From assembly GCA_027485235.1 (NCBI GenBank), contig JAIXRJ010000048.1, positions 1 to 64,000 of the forward strand: DNA of 64,000 bases. Reading direction: 5' to 3'. The notes below the pieces were generated by a model, which searched no databases, was not told where the DNA came from, and saw nothing but the letters and a program-made list of their open reading frames with translations. The stretch is from Comamonadaceae bacterium (lineage in GTDB: Bacteria; Pseudomonadota; Gammaproteobacteria; Burkholderiales; Burkholderiaceae_C). The position numbers and the translations under genes are program-made. This document shows, piece after piece, positions 1-7,584 of the stretch. How positions within the stretch are numbered: the first letter of the stretch is position 1; the number at the start of each line of letters is the position of its first letter.

Positions 1-1
1 G

Positions 2-1378
2 GTGGGCGGCGAGTGGTCGGTGACGGTGGACGAGTTGGCCGATGGGCAGTACACGCCCGAGGTGGTGGCGGTGGACGCGGCGGGCAACGCCAGCGGGGTG
101 GTGTTTGGCGAGACGTTCAAGGTGGACACCGAGATGAGCGAAGCGCCCACATTGGCAGATTTCTCGGCCTATGCCGACAATGACACGGGTGTGAGCCAGG
201 CGGACCGCATCACCAACAACGTGGCACCGGTGTTCGAAGGTCAAGCCGAAGCACTGGCCTTCGTCACCCTGAGCGTCCAACAATGGGATGGCATCAGTGT
301 TTGGCAGCTGGTTCAAGAGCTGGAGCCTGTGCAGGCCGATGACAGTGGTTTTTGGACAGCGTCGCTGTCTGACGATTTGCTGGACGGCGTTTACCGAGCC
401 GTCATCAAAGCTGCCGATGAGGCAGGCAATGCAAGCCAAGAAGTGGTGGGCCAAACTTTCACGGTCGATACCGTGGCGCCTGTCTTGCCCTTGCAGCTCA
501 AGCCGCACATTGTGTCCATCAACACAGCAATGGGCTATGTGCCCGATGCCGGTGCGGGTGTGTATGTGGTGTCGATGGAAGACGCCACAGGCACCTTGCC
601 TGAGGGCTTGACCATTGACGAAGACAGCTACCAACTGACGGGTCTGACCGAGGTGGCTGGATTCACTTGGCTCAGCGCCATCCTGGCGGATGCGGCGGGC
701 AACGAAGCGGCGCTGCCGGTGTATCAGCCCTTGATTTTTGTGAGCGACATTCCACCTAACCCCAGCACAAAAACCATCAACCACACCAGCGCTGCTGCCG
801 CCAAGCTTTACCAAGGCACCAGCGGTGACGACACGGGCTTTTCCTTGTTCAAAGCACCAGGTGATGTCTTGTTGACCAAAGAAGGCGATGACCTGGTCAC
901 GGTTTCCAATGCCGACGGTCTGGGTTTTGCTTATGTGGACGGTGGCGCAGGCACGGACACCATGCGGTTCACAGTGGCTGACATGGCATTGGACTTTTCG
1001 CAGTTCAACAATCCGGATACAGGCCAGTTGCTGAAAGACTTTGAAATTTTCCAGTTCACCGGGAGGGATGCCAGCGTGAGCATCAGCGCCCAGGACATTT
1101 TTGGTCTGTCCAGCCAGGTGTTCGGTTCCAGCCACGTTTACAGCTTGCGCATCGATGGTGCCAGTGGTGACCAATCGGCCAGCGTCACAGACTTAGACCC
1201 CCTCACCAAAATCGTGGTCGACCGCGATGGCTTTGAGGAAGAATTCAACGAAACCTTTGATGCGACGGGCAGCCAAGACAACTCAGGCAGGTACCACAAG
1301 TACACGGGTTTCTTCACAGATGAACTGGAAATTGACCGCTTTGCAACACTGCTCATCGACAAGAGCTTTGTGGTCTAA
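2..1378 (+). CDS. C-terminal part of a large Ig-like repeat surface adhesin (5' truncated by the window)
   Basis: The 458 visible residues are the end of a longer protein. Two bacterial Ig-like modules are recognisable from the repeated end motif DGxYxxxVxAxDxAGNAS, near residues 15-32 and 128-146, each followed by a short VDT linker. A cadherin-like stretch follows around residues 160-250. The last 180 residues are Gly/Asp/Thr-rich and contain DGGAGTDTMRF, like the C-terminal region of type I-secreted RTX-type adhesins. By family knowledge it would be a secreted cell-surface or matrix adhesin. The stop codon lies 8 bp before the csgE start and no terminator lies between, so co-transcription with the curli genes is likely. 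Its exact adhesin family cannot be told from the fragment. Confidence 0.8.
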   Translation: MGGEWSVTVDELADGQYTPEVVAVDAAGNASGVVFGETFKVDTEMSEAPTLADFSAYADNDTGVSQADRITNNVAPVFEGQAEALAFVTLSVQQWDGISVWQLVQELEPVQADDSGFWTASLSDDLLDGVYRAVIKAADEAGNASQEVVGQTFTVDTVAPVLPLQLKPHIVSINTAMGYVPDAGAGVYVVSMEDATGTLPEGLTIDEDSYQLTGLTEVAGFTWLSAILADAAGNEAALPVYQPLIFVSDIPPNPSTKTINHTSAAAAKLYQGTSGDDTGFSLFKAPGDVLLTKEGDDLVTVSNADGLGFAYVDGGAGTDTMRFTVADMALDFSQFNNPDTGQLLKDFEIFQFTGRDASVSISAQDIFGLSSQVFGSSHVYSLRIDGASGDQSASVTDLDPLTKIVVDRDGFEEEFNETFDATGSQDNSGRYHKYTGFFTDELEIDRFATLLIDKSFVV

Positions 1379-1386
1379 AGGGTGCT

Positions 1387-1803
1387 GTGGTGTTGAAACA
1401 AATCGCCCATCGTTGTCTGTTGCTGATGGTCTTGGCTTCTTGGGGTGCCCAGGCCCAAGTCAGCAGCGACCCGCTGATGGAATATGGCGGGATTGTTAGC
1501 CGCCAAGTCACCACCAGTTTCGGCCAGTTGTTTCACTCTAAATTTGTCGAACTTTGGAATACAAAAGAAGGTTTCGACAAATTTAACATTGTTGTCAAAG
1601 AGCGACCTTATCCTCGGGGCGGTTCCGAAATTTTGGTCATTTCCGACGATGCCGTTTTGTTCCGCCGAGGCTTGCCCCGCGATTGGCGCACTCTGTTGGC
1701 CATGAGCGCCGAAGCCGTGGACATTTCATTTGCCCGCGTGTCCGAAATTGAAGTGGACCGCTTGCTTTTCAAAGACCCTGACCTGGCCCAATCGGGCTGG
1801 TAA
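1387..1803 (+). CDS. csgE: CsgE, curli secretion adaptor
   Basis: 138 aa with a GTG start preceded by AAAGGG at a good distance. A signal peptide (about residues 1-23, ending AQA) is followed by a mature domain carrying the CsgE hallmarks GGIVSRQVT, KERPYPRGGSEI and LFRRGLPRDWR. In characterised curli systems CsgE is a periplasmic ring that caps the CsgG pore and feeds curlin subunits into it. It sits directly upstream of csgF and csgG in the expected order. Length matches the family. Assignment is from motif recognition and context together. Confidence 0.88.
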   Translation: MVLKQIAHRCLLLMVLASWGAQAQVSSDPLMEYGGIVSRQVTTSFGQLFHSKFVELWNTKEGFDKFNIVVKERPYPRGGSEILVISDDAVLFRRGLPRDWRTLLAMSAEAVDISFARVSEIEVDRLLFKDPDLAQSGW

Positions 1804-1830
1804 ACCACAGCCCCTGCACAAAAGCGCTTT

Positions 1831-2274
1831 ATGAAAAAAATACCTTTCAGCCACTGGCTGACCCCCCTGCTCTTGAGCGTGTTGTCTTTGAGCGCAGATG
1901 CGTCAGAGTTGCGTTATGTCCCGGTCAACCCCACTTTTGGCGGCAGTCCGCTCAACTCGGCAGGCCTGCAAGCCAACGCCAATGCGATCAACGACTACAA
2001 AGCCCCGGCGAAGCCGCCACAGACATCGCTGGAAAGGTTCACCGCCAACATTGAGTCTGCCATCATCAGCAGGCTGCAATCCACCGCGATCAACAGTTTG
2101 TTCGATGCCAAAGGCAACTTCAACCCCGAGATGGGCACCAACGTCAGGGCGGGTAATTTTCAGATCCAAATCACCACCGACCCGGCCACCGGCGGGCTCA
2201 CCCTGGTGACCACCGACATCACCAGCGGGCAAGCCACGTCGATCAACATCAACGCCCTCGGGGGCCTGCAATGA
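1831..2274 (+). CDS. csgF: CsgF, curli assembly protein
   Basis: 147 aa. The N-terminal signal peptide ends near DASE, followed by the CsgF signature YVPVNPTFGGSPLNSAGLQ, equivalent to the NPNFGGNP region that binds the CsgG channel in Escherichia coli. The C-terminal half contains DPATGGLTLVTTDITSGQ, matching the family's terminal beta region. CsgF is secreted and couples the CsgG pore to the surface nucleator. The stop overlaps the csgG start (ATGA), so the two are translationally coupled. Confidence 0.92.
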   Translation: MKKIPFSHWLTPLLLSVLSLSADASELRYVPVNPTFGGSPLNSAGLQANANAINDYKAPAKPPQTSLERFTANIESAIISRLQSTAINSLFDAKGNFNPEMGTNVRAGNFQIQITTDPATGGLTLVTTDITSGQATSININALGGLQ

Positions 2275-3887
2275 GCCGTTTCAAAAGTCCAAGCCCTTCG
2301 CGTGCATGGACGCGTTTGGCCGCAGCCAGTGTGGTCTTGTTGACGGGTTGCAGCCAAATTCCTTTGTCGCCGCCCAGCGTGGTGCCGCCAGCGACCAGCC
2401 GTTCCGACGCGGTGCTCACGCCCGGCAACCGCATCACGCGCGAGCTGGTGCGCCTGCCAGACCCCAGATACCGCATTCCGGTGGGTGTCTATGCCTTTCG
2501 CGACATGTCCGGTCAGTTCAAGCCGCAGCCTGACAGCAACTTGTCGAACGCTGTGACCCAAGGGGCCGGTGCCTTGCTGGTCAAGGCCCTGCTTGACTCC
2601 AATTGGTTTATCCCCATTGAACGCGAAGGCCTGCAAAACCTCTTGACCGAGCGACGCATTGCCCGCGCCATCGAATCGCCCGGCGACCAAAACCGTGCGC
2701 CCGCCAACTACCCGCAACTTTTGCCAGCTTGGTTCATCATTGAAGGCGGCATCACCGGCTACGAGCAAAACGTGCGCACCGGGGGCGAAGGCGCCAACTT
2801 GCTGGGCATTGGGGCCGACATCAAATACCAAATCGACCAGGTCACCGTCAACCTGCGCAGTGTGGATGTGCGCTCGGGCCAGGTGATCAACAGCGTGCTG
2901 GTCACCAAAACCATTTACTCACATTCTTTCAACGGCAGCATTTACCGTTATGTGGCCTACAAGCAATTGCTGCAGGCTGAGGGTGGTTTCAGTTCCAACG
3001 AACCCAGCCAATTGGCCGTCAAAGAAGCCATCGAGAGCGCTGTGATCCACCTCATCGTTCAGGGCGCACGCGACAAAGCCTGGTTCTTGCGCAACGAGTC
3101 GGACTGGGCCCACCCCACGGTGCAGGCTTACTTGCGTGAGGCCGATGGTGTGTTGTTGGGGGCAGACAACGCCAACCAACCCATCCAAACTGCCCGTCCG
3201 GGCACAGTGATGGTTTTGCCTACACCGCAGCCACAGTCAGCGTTACGCCCTGCACCTGCTGCAACGGCACCGGCCGCCCAGAACCGAACTGCACCGCCTG
3301 CCCCTCCAGCCATACCCACTCCAGCGCCAACCGCTCCAGCGCCGACCGCTCCAGCGCCGACCGCACCCGCGCCGACCGCACCCGCGATAACCGCACCAGC
3401 GCCGACCGCACCCGCGATAACAGCACCACCGATACCGACACCAACTGTGCCCTCAGTAGGCGCGCCAGACGAGTCTGCCAAAGAGACCCCCAAAAAGGCC
3501 AAGCGCGACAAAAAAGCCCTCGGCAGCAGCGAAGCCGATACAGCCAAAGCCAAATCCAAAGACGATGCAGCCAAAGACGATGCAGCCAAAGCCAAGGCCG
3601 ATGTAGCCAAAGCCAAAGCCAAAGCCAAAGCCGAGGCAGCCAAAGCCAAAGCCGATGCAGCCCAAGACGATGCACCCCAGCGCGCCAACCCGGTCGACAA
3701 ACCCTTGGCACCTGCCAGCGTGCCCCCTTTGTTGCCCAACAGCGTCGAGCCGCCCGAAACTCCCCCGATGCCCAGCTTGCCACCGGCCAGCGAAGAGGGC
3801 GACAAGCTCATGTCCAATCCGCTGCCCCTCAACGTGAGCCAGGCCGCAGGTGCTGGCACCGTCAAAAAACGTGACAGAGCGCGGTGA
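2271..3887 (+). CDS. csgG: CsgG, curli export pore lipoprotein with a long Pro/Ala and Lys/Ala tail
   Basis: 538 aa, roughly twice the usual CsgG length (about 260-280 aa). A lipoprotein signal ends at LLTGC with the lipidated Cys at residue 27. Residues 45-305 form a recognisable CsgG domain (YRIPVGVYAFRDMSGQ, DSNWFIPIEREGLQNLL, LRSVDVRSGQVINSV). CsgG is the nonameric outer-membrane channel for curlin. The extra 230 residues contain seven 5-residue PTAPA-type repeats (about 351-385), then a Lys/Ala/Asp-rich stretch (about 420-470) and a Pro-rich end. The tail is presumably periplasmic or exposed and disordered; its function is unknown. The start overlaps the csgF stop. Confidence 0.93.
   Translation: MSRFKSPSPSRAWTRLAAASVVLLTGCSQIPLSPPSVVPPATSRSDAVLTPGNRITRELVRLPDPRYRIPVGVYAFRDMSGQFKPQPDSNLSNAVTQGAGALLVKALLDSNWFIPIEREGLQNLLTERRIARAIESPGDQNRAPANYPQLLPAWFIIEGGITGYEQNVRTGGEGANLLGIGADIKYQIDQVTVNLRSVDVRSGQVINSVLVTKTIYSHSFNGSIYRYVAYKQLLQAEGGFSSNEPSQLAVKEAIESAVIHLIVQGARDKAWFLRNESDWAHPTVQAYLREADGVLLGADNANQPIQTARPGTVMVLPTPQPQSALRPAPAATAPAAQNRTAPPAPPAIPTPAPTAPAPTAPAPTAPAPTAPAITAPAPTAPAITAPPIPTPTVPSVGAPDESAKETPKKAKRDKKALGSSEADTAKAKSKDDAAKDDAAKAKADVAKAKAKAKAEAAKAKADAAQDDAPQRANPVDKPLAPASVPPLLPNSVEPPETPPMPSLPPASEEGDKLMSNPLPLNVSQAAGAGTVKKRDRAR
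3321..3425 (+). repeat. Seven tandem 15-bp units inside csgG
   Basis: Seven consecutive 15-bp units of the form CCAGCGCCGACCGC(T/A), with CCCGCGATAACCGCA variants alternating near the end. They encode a (P/I)TAPA-type repeat. The unit is a multiple of three, so copy-number change would preserve the reading frame. Confidence 0.9.
3540..3672 (+). repeat. Imperfect GCCAAA hexamer tract in csgG (Lys/Ala-rich coding repeat)
   Basis: The hexamer GCCAAA recurs many times, interspersed with GACGATGCA blocks, encoding an alternating Lys-Ala and Asp-Asp-Ala segment of the CsgG tail. It is low-complexity, in-frame sequence typical of slippage-driven expansion. Confidence 0.8.
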
Positions 3888-4050
3888 GTTTTGTGGCAAT
3901 CGATTGCCGGCAAATAGTCCATTCGGACTGCTCAAAATTGGTGGTTTTGTCAAAACTCTTTTCCACAATCGGTATCACTTCATCAATGGAAATTCCATTG
4001 TCAACCGGTGAAGGCTTTAACCCAAATTTCATTCATTTCAAGGAATAAAC
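3888..4050 (+). promoter_or_regulatory. Curlin gene upstream region with a 17-bp inverted repeat and a strong RBS
   Basis: This gap separates csgG from the first curlin gene and is visibly more AT-rich than csgG. It contains CAATGGAA-A-TTCCATTG at 3984-4000, a perfect inverted repeat with 8-bp arms around a single central base, about 50 bp before the ATG. AAGGAA at 4040-4045 is well placed for the start at 4051. The palindrome is a candidate operator. The separate promoter for the subunit genes is inference. Confidence 0.55.
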
Positions 4051-4689
4051 ATGAATTTCAAGAAAATCGCGCTGGTTGTGGCCATGGCCTCCTCTTTCAG
4101 TGCCCACGCTTACTTAGATGACCTGACCGCAATTGTTTCTGAGAAAGGTTTTGTTGCTGCTCAAGAAATTTCTGAAGCCTCCGATACGGCTTACGGTGAC
4201 TTTTTGACTGCGGAAACAGAAGCCAATCAAGCTTATGTTTTGCAAGAAGACAACGGTGCCACAACTGCTGTGGGTGGTGGTGTTGCATATGTGAGTCAAA
4301 CTGATGGTTTTAACTACGCTATTGTGTTGCAAAGCGGTGCAAGCGGCTTGACCTATGTGAAACAAACTGGTGGCGGTTCTGAGTTGAACAAAGCCATGGT
4401 TGTCCAAATCGACACAGGTACGGCTGCTCGCACGATCGACGTGACAGAGTTGGAAATTGATGATGCTGGCGAGACATTGGCAGCGGCTGAGATCGCAACA
4501 CGTGAGTTGTCTCTTGTCGGTAACGTTGCTTTGATTGATCAAACGGGTGGCGATGCTCTCAACACTGCAGTGATCTACCAGAATGGTACGAAAAATTTCG
4601 CTGCAATTGTGCAAGTGGCTAACGCTGAGAACAATGCCTTCATTGGCCAGTTCGGCACAGGCATGGTTGCTTACGTGGTCCAGAAGTAA
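4051..4689 (+). CDS. Curlin-repeat protein (CsgA/CsgB-like amyloid subunit)
   Basis: 212 aa with a signal peptide ending at AHA (about residue 20). The mature protein has curlin-type units with spaced Gln, Gly and Asn residues, for example YVSQTDGFNYAIVLQ, YVKQTGGGSELNKAMVVQ, LIDQTGGDALNTAVIYQ and NNAFIGQFG. These fit the Q-x-G-x2-N-x-A-x3-Q pattern that stacks into a beta-helical amyloid in curli. The repeats are interrupted by an acidic stretch around residues 128-155. It lies after csgEFG, so it should be an exported fibre subunit. Which of the two curlin genes acts as major subunit and which as nucleator cannot be decided from sequence alone. Confidence 0.82.
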   Translation: MNFKKIALVVAMASSFSAHAYLDDLTAIVSEKGFVAAQEISEASDTAYGDFLTAETEANQAYVLQEDNGATTAVGGGVAYVSQTDGFNYAIVLQSGASGLTYVKQTGGGSELNKAMVVQIDTGTAARTIDVTELEIDDAGETLAAAEIATRELSLVGNVALIDQTGGDALNTAVIYQNGTKNFAAIVQVANAENNAFIGQFGTGMVAYVVQK

Positions 4690-4700
4690 TGTGTTTTTCA

Positions 4701-4733
4701 TCAAGCCTGAACTTGTCGAAAGTTCGGGCTTGA
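4701..4733 (+). terminator. Long hairpin between the two curlin genes (possible attenuator or mRNA stabiliser)
   Basis: TCAAGCCTGAACTT (4701-4714) pairs with AAGTTCGGGCTTGA (4720-4733) across a 5-base loop, a 14-bp stem with one G-T pair. Only a short TTT run follows, so it may be a weak terminator or a processing or stability element rather than a full stop. It starts 12 bp after the first curlin stop codon. Confidence 0.6.
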
Positions 4734-4768
4734 TTTAATGAAAAGCAAACAAAAAAACTGGGGCTGAA

Positions 4769-5338
4769 ATGAAAGTTCTGACAGGTTTAGTGCTTGTTTT
4801 GAGCTTGTCGAGTGCGATGGCACAGACAGCTTTTGATTTAGACCTGAGCTCCTTTGAAGACATCGCTTCGGGCTCTTATGATCTTGACCGTCAGACCTCC
4901 GGTGGTGCTGCGGTTGACAGCAACGTAGCGGGTATATTCCAAATTGGCACCAACAACATTGATTTGGGCAGTGTGGCTGAGATTCATCAAACAGGTGGAC
5001 TTGGTAACCGGGCCATGATTTGGCAGTCTGGTTACAACCATTCAGCTTTGATCCAACAAACCGAAGGTGAGAACAACACAGCCCGACTGGCCCAAGTGGG
5101 TTCGGGTCACTATGCGAATTTGATTCAGACAGATGGCTCGAACAATGTGATGACGGTGCAAATGTTGGGACAAAACGCGCGCATCGAGGCATCGCAAGTC
5201 GATGCAACAGACAGCGTTTTGACTGTCATTATGAATTCGGGTTCCCAACTTATGATCACTCAGACGGGATCAGGTAATTTATTTTCTACAAGCTTGGGCC
5301 CCAATGTTTCATTGACCGTGACGCAAACGGGTCAGTGA
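4769..5338 (+). CDS. Second curlin-repeat protein (CsgB/CsgA-like)
   Basis: 189 aa with a signal peptide ending AMAQ (about residue 19). From residue 50 onward it consists of curlin-like units: IFQIGTNNIDLGSVAEIHQT, GNRAMIWQSGYNHSALIQQT, ENNTARLAQVGSGHYANLIQT and NNVMTVQMLGQNARIEASQ. The last repeats are degenerate and the protein ends in TVTQTGQ. It follows the first curlin gene after a strong hairpin and overlaps the next gene by 4 bp. A CsgB-like nucleator role is plausible because the repeats are less regular, but this is inference. Confidence 0.82.
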   Translation: MKVLTGLVLVLSLSSAMAQTAFDLDLSSFEDIASGSYDLDRQTSGGAAVDSNVAGIFQIGTNNIDLGSVAEIHQTGGLGNRAMIWQSGYNHSALIQQTEGENNTARLAQVGSGHYANLIQTDGSNNVMTVQMLGQNARIEASQVDATDSVLTVIMNSGSQLMITQTGSGNLFSTSLGPNVSLTVTQTGQ

Positions 5339-5676
5339 CCTTGATGCGGCTTATGAGAATTTTTTTACTGAATTTTTCAGCGATCCTTGGTGGGGTCGCT
5401 TTTTCGTTGGCGCAGGCCCAAACGGTTGTGCCCCCTGCTGCTGTCAGCTTTGAAGCGGGTTTGCAGGCTGCCCAGTCGGGTGATGCGCTGCAAGCGCTGC
5501 GGCATTTTCAGGTGCTGGCGGCGCAGGGGCACGATGCGGCTCAGTACAACTTGGGGCTGATGTATTTGAATGGTTTGGGTGTGCCTGTGAATGCTGCGCA
5601 AGCGCGGTATTGGTTGGGGCAATCGGCGGCGCAGGGGTATGTGAAGGCCAAGGGTTTGCTGGAGAAGTTGCCTTAA
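5335..5676 (+). CDS. Small exported Sel1-repeat protein
   Basis: 113 aa from the GTG at 5335, which overlaps the preceding stop; ATG codons at 5344 and 5353 are alternative starts. An N-terminal hydrophobic signal ends AQAQ. It is followed by about 1.5-2 Sel1/TPR-like helical repeats: GLQAAQSGDALQALRHFQ, then AAQYNLGLMYLNGLGV and ARYWLGQSAAQG. Sel1 repeats mediate protein-protein contacts. Position at the end of the curli operon suggests a periplasmic accessory to curlin export, but no such role is known to me. Confidence 0.8.
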   Translation: MTLMRLMRIFLLNFSAILGGVAFSLAQAQTVVPPAAVSFEAGLQAAQSGDALQALRHFQVLAAQGHDAAQYNLGLMYLNGLGVPVNAAQARYWLGQSAAQGYVKAKGLLEKLP

Positions 5677-5701
5677 CGCGGGTGGTAATTGTCCGAGGGG
5701 A

Positions 5702-5844
5702 ATCGCGCGCGGGGCGCGGCTCCTACGGGGGGGCCGCTTTGTGGGAGCAGCACCCTGTGCGCGATTGCCGGTGCACCACAAAACCCATCGCGCTCAGGGC
5801 GCGGCTCCTACAGGGGAATATCGCGCGCGGGGCGCGGCTCCTAC
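5702..5844. repeat. REP-like cluster 1 (four 25-bp copies)
   Basis: Copies of an approximately 25-bp element, ATCGCGC(G/A)C(G/A)GGG(C/T)GC then (A/G)GCTCC(T/C)AC, at 5702-5726, 5787-5811 and 5820-5844 on the plus strand, with an inverted copy at 5741-5765. The GC-rich core is self-complementary. The rest of the 5677-5981 gap (after 5845) is AT-rich and holds no gene that I recognise; it probably carries the promoter for the response regulator. Confidence 0.88.
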
Positions 5845-5981
5845 AAAAAACAGTGCGACAGCTACTGAGTTTATTGTTGATATTGATGTTTTTGTCATTT
5901 AGTTTTCGCACGAACCCTTCAAACTGAGCCACATTGATTCACTGAACGGTGGCCATGCAGCGCTGCCGACTGTCTGAACGC

Positions 5982-6695
5982 ATGAGCAGCAAAATTTTGA
6001 TTGTGGAAGACGAGCCCAGCATCCAAGAGTTGTTGCGCGTCAACTTGTCGCGTGCGGGTTATGACATTTTTCAGGCCGAGCATGTGGCCGCAGCGCTCAA
6101 AATGTTGGAGCGCTTGGAACCCGATTTGGTGCTGGTGGACTGGAACATGCCGGGCCAGTCGGGGCTGGAGTTTGTCAAAACCTTGCGCAGCCGAGAGCAA
6201 AACCGTTTGCCCATCATCATGGTGTCGGCGCGCAGCAGCGAAGAAGACAAACTCTTGGCCTTTGAAGCCGGGGTGGACGACTTTGTGGGCAAGCCCTTTC
6301 ATGCACGCGAGTTGCTGGCCAGGGTCAAATCCAAAATTCGCCGCTTCAACACCGAAGCGGCTGCCCAAGATTGCATCGAAATCGACGGCCTGGCCGTCTA
6401 CCCCGCCAAGCAAGTGGCCACGGTGCAGGGCGTGCGCATTGATTTGCAAAAAGACGAATTGGCCTTGCTGTCGACCTTGATGGCCAAACCGCAACAGGTG
6501 TTTACAAGGGACAAATTGCTGGACATCTTGCACGGCCCGCACAGCGATGTGTCGGACCGCAACATCGACACCGTGGTCATGCGCCTGCGTCGCAAGCTCG
6601 ACAAGGCCGGCCACCCGACTTGCCTGGAGACGGTGCGCTCCATGGGTTATCGCTTCAACCCTTCGGCGGCCAATGACGCCGACACCTTGGCCTAA
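5982..6695 (+). CDS. OmpR/PhoB-family response regulator
   Basis: 237 aa from the ATG at 5982 (MSSKILIVEDEP); upstream in-frame starts at 5949 and 5955 would add residues unrelated to the family. The receiver domain (about residues 1-120) has the acidic pocket E9/D10, phospho-acceptor D53 in LVDWNMPG, the Ser/Thr switch in MVSARS and K in VGKPF. The winged-helix effector domain (about 135-228) ends with the typical NIDTVVMRLRRKLD and VRSMGYRF. No histidine kinase gene is adjacent, so it is an orphan here. It is followed 3 bp later by a LuxR-type gene, implying one transcript. Control of nearby biofilm genes is inference. Confidence 0.92.
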   Translation: MSSKILIVEDEPSIQELLRVNLSRAGYDIFQAEHVAAALKMLERLEPDLVLVDWNMPGQSGLEFVKTLRSREQNRLPIIMVSARSSEEDKLLAFEAGVDDFVGKPFHARELLARVKSKIRRFNTEAAAQDCIEIDGLAVYPAKQVATVQGVRIDLQKDELALLSTLMAKPQQVFTRDKLLDILHGPHSDVSDRNIDTVVMRLRRKLDKAGHPTCLETVRSMGYRFNPSAANDADTLA

Positions 6696-6698
6696 ACC

Positions 6699-7442
6699 AT
6701 GTCCTTGGTGCTGTCAGAACGCACGCTGGAGTATTTTGGCGAAGCCATCGCCTCCTGCCAAAGCGTGGCCAATTTGTCCGATTTGTTCATGTGGTCGCAA
6801 GGCCCTTTGTGGGCCTATTTGCCGCACGACGTGATGCTCTTCAGTGTGGCCGACAGCCAATCGCAATGGCTGATGTCGGACTGTTTGCACAGCCAGCCGC
6901 TGAAAGGGCAAACGGTCAATTCGCTGATCGACAGCCACCACGGCTTGCTGGCGCTTTTGATTCAGGAAAGCCGCAAGCTGGGCATGCGCAATTTGTTCAT
7001 CGACGCCCAAGGGCGCAGCGATCAACCCATTGCGCCAGAACTGGGCAAGTCGGTGGTGGCCCTGAAGTTGGGTGGCTTGTGGTTTGCCGACACCGGCGCA
7101 TTGCCGGGTTTTCACCGCGTCAGCTTTGCCTTGATCGGGGCGCAACTGCCCGAGTTGGCGCAACAGCAATGGGGCTGGATTGCGCCGTCCATCCAAGCCG
7201 CACTGGCCCGGGTTGCTGCGGGTCAAAGCGCTGCGGAGACCCCATTGCCGGACGAGCCATCTGAGGCACAAGTCTTGACCGCTCGGCAGACGGAAATCAT
7301 GAAATGGGTGCGTCAGGGCAAGACCAACCACGAAATCGGCGCCATCATGGACATCAGCCCTTTTACCGTCAAAAACCACCTGCAAAAAATCTTCCAACGC
7401 CTGAAGGTCAACAACCGCGTGCAGGCTGTGTCACAAAAGTAG
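6699..7442 (+). CDS. LuxR-family transcriptional regulator (EpsA-like)
   Basis: 247 aa. The C-terminal 60 residues are a clear LuxR/GerE helix-turn-helix (LTARQTEIMKWVRQGKTN, then HEIGAIMDISPFTVKNHLQ). The N-terminal 180 residues form a sensory-type domain without receiver motifs. It resembles EpsA-type regulators associated with exopolysaccharide loci in betaproteobacteria. Curli are controlled in enterobacteria by another LuxR-type protein, CsgD, so a functional analogue next to the curli genes is possible but unproven. It starts 3 bp after the response regulator stop. Confidence 0.85.
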   Translation: MSLVLSERTLEYFGEAIASCQSVANLSDLFMWSQGPLWAYLPHDVMLFSVADSQSQWLMSDCLHSQPLKGQTVNSLIDSHHGLLALLIQESRKLGMRNLFIDAQGRSDQPIAPELGKSVVALKLGGLWFADTGALPGFHRVSFALIGAQLPELAQQQWGWIAPSIQAALARVAAGQSAAETPLPDEPSEAQVLTARQTEIMKWVRQGKTNHEIGAIMDISPFTVKNHLQKIFQRLKVNNRVQAVSQK

Positions 7443-7472
7443 GCGCGTGTGTTTAAGTAGAGACCCCTTGGT

Positions 7473-7584
7473 GTGGGAGCTGCTTCTTGTGGGAGCTGCT
7501 TCTTATGGGAGCTGCTTCTTGTGGGAGCTGCTTCTTGTGGGAGCTGCTTCTTGTGGGAGCCGCTTGTTGTGGGAGCCGCTTGTT
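7473..7584. repeat. Seven tandem 16-bp units (GTGGGAGCTGCTTCTT)
   Basis: Seven head-to-tail 16-bp units. The first five are GTGGGAGCTGCTTCTT (one with an initial A) and the last two are GTGGGAGCCGCTTGTT. They run directly into an inverted REP copy at 7585 whose first eight bases, GTGGGAGC, are the same as the start of the unit. The array looks like a local expansion of a REP arm. It begins 30 bp after the LuxR-type gene. Confidence 0.92.

Noticed and set aside
3128-3922. Antisense frame rich in Ala/Gly/Leu opposite the csgG tail
   Set aside because: It mirrors the repetitive coding tail; no RBS or family resemblance.
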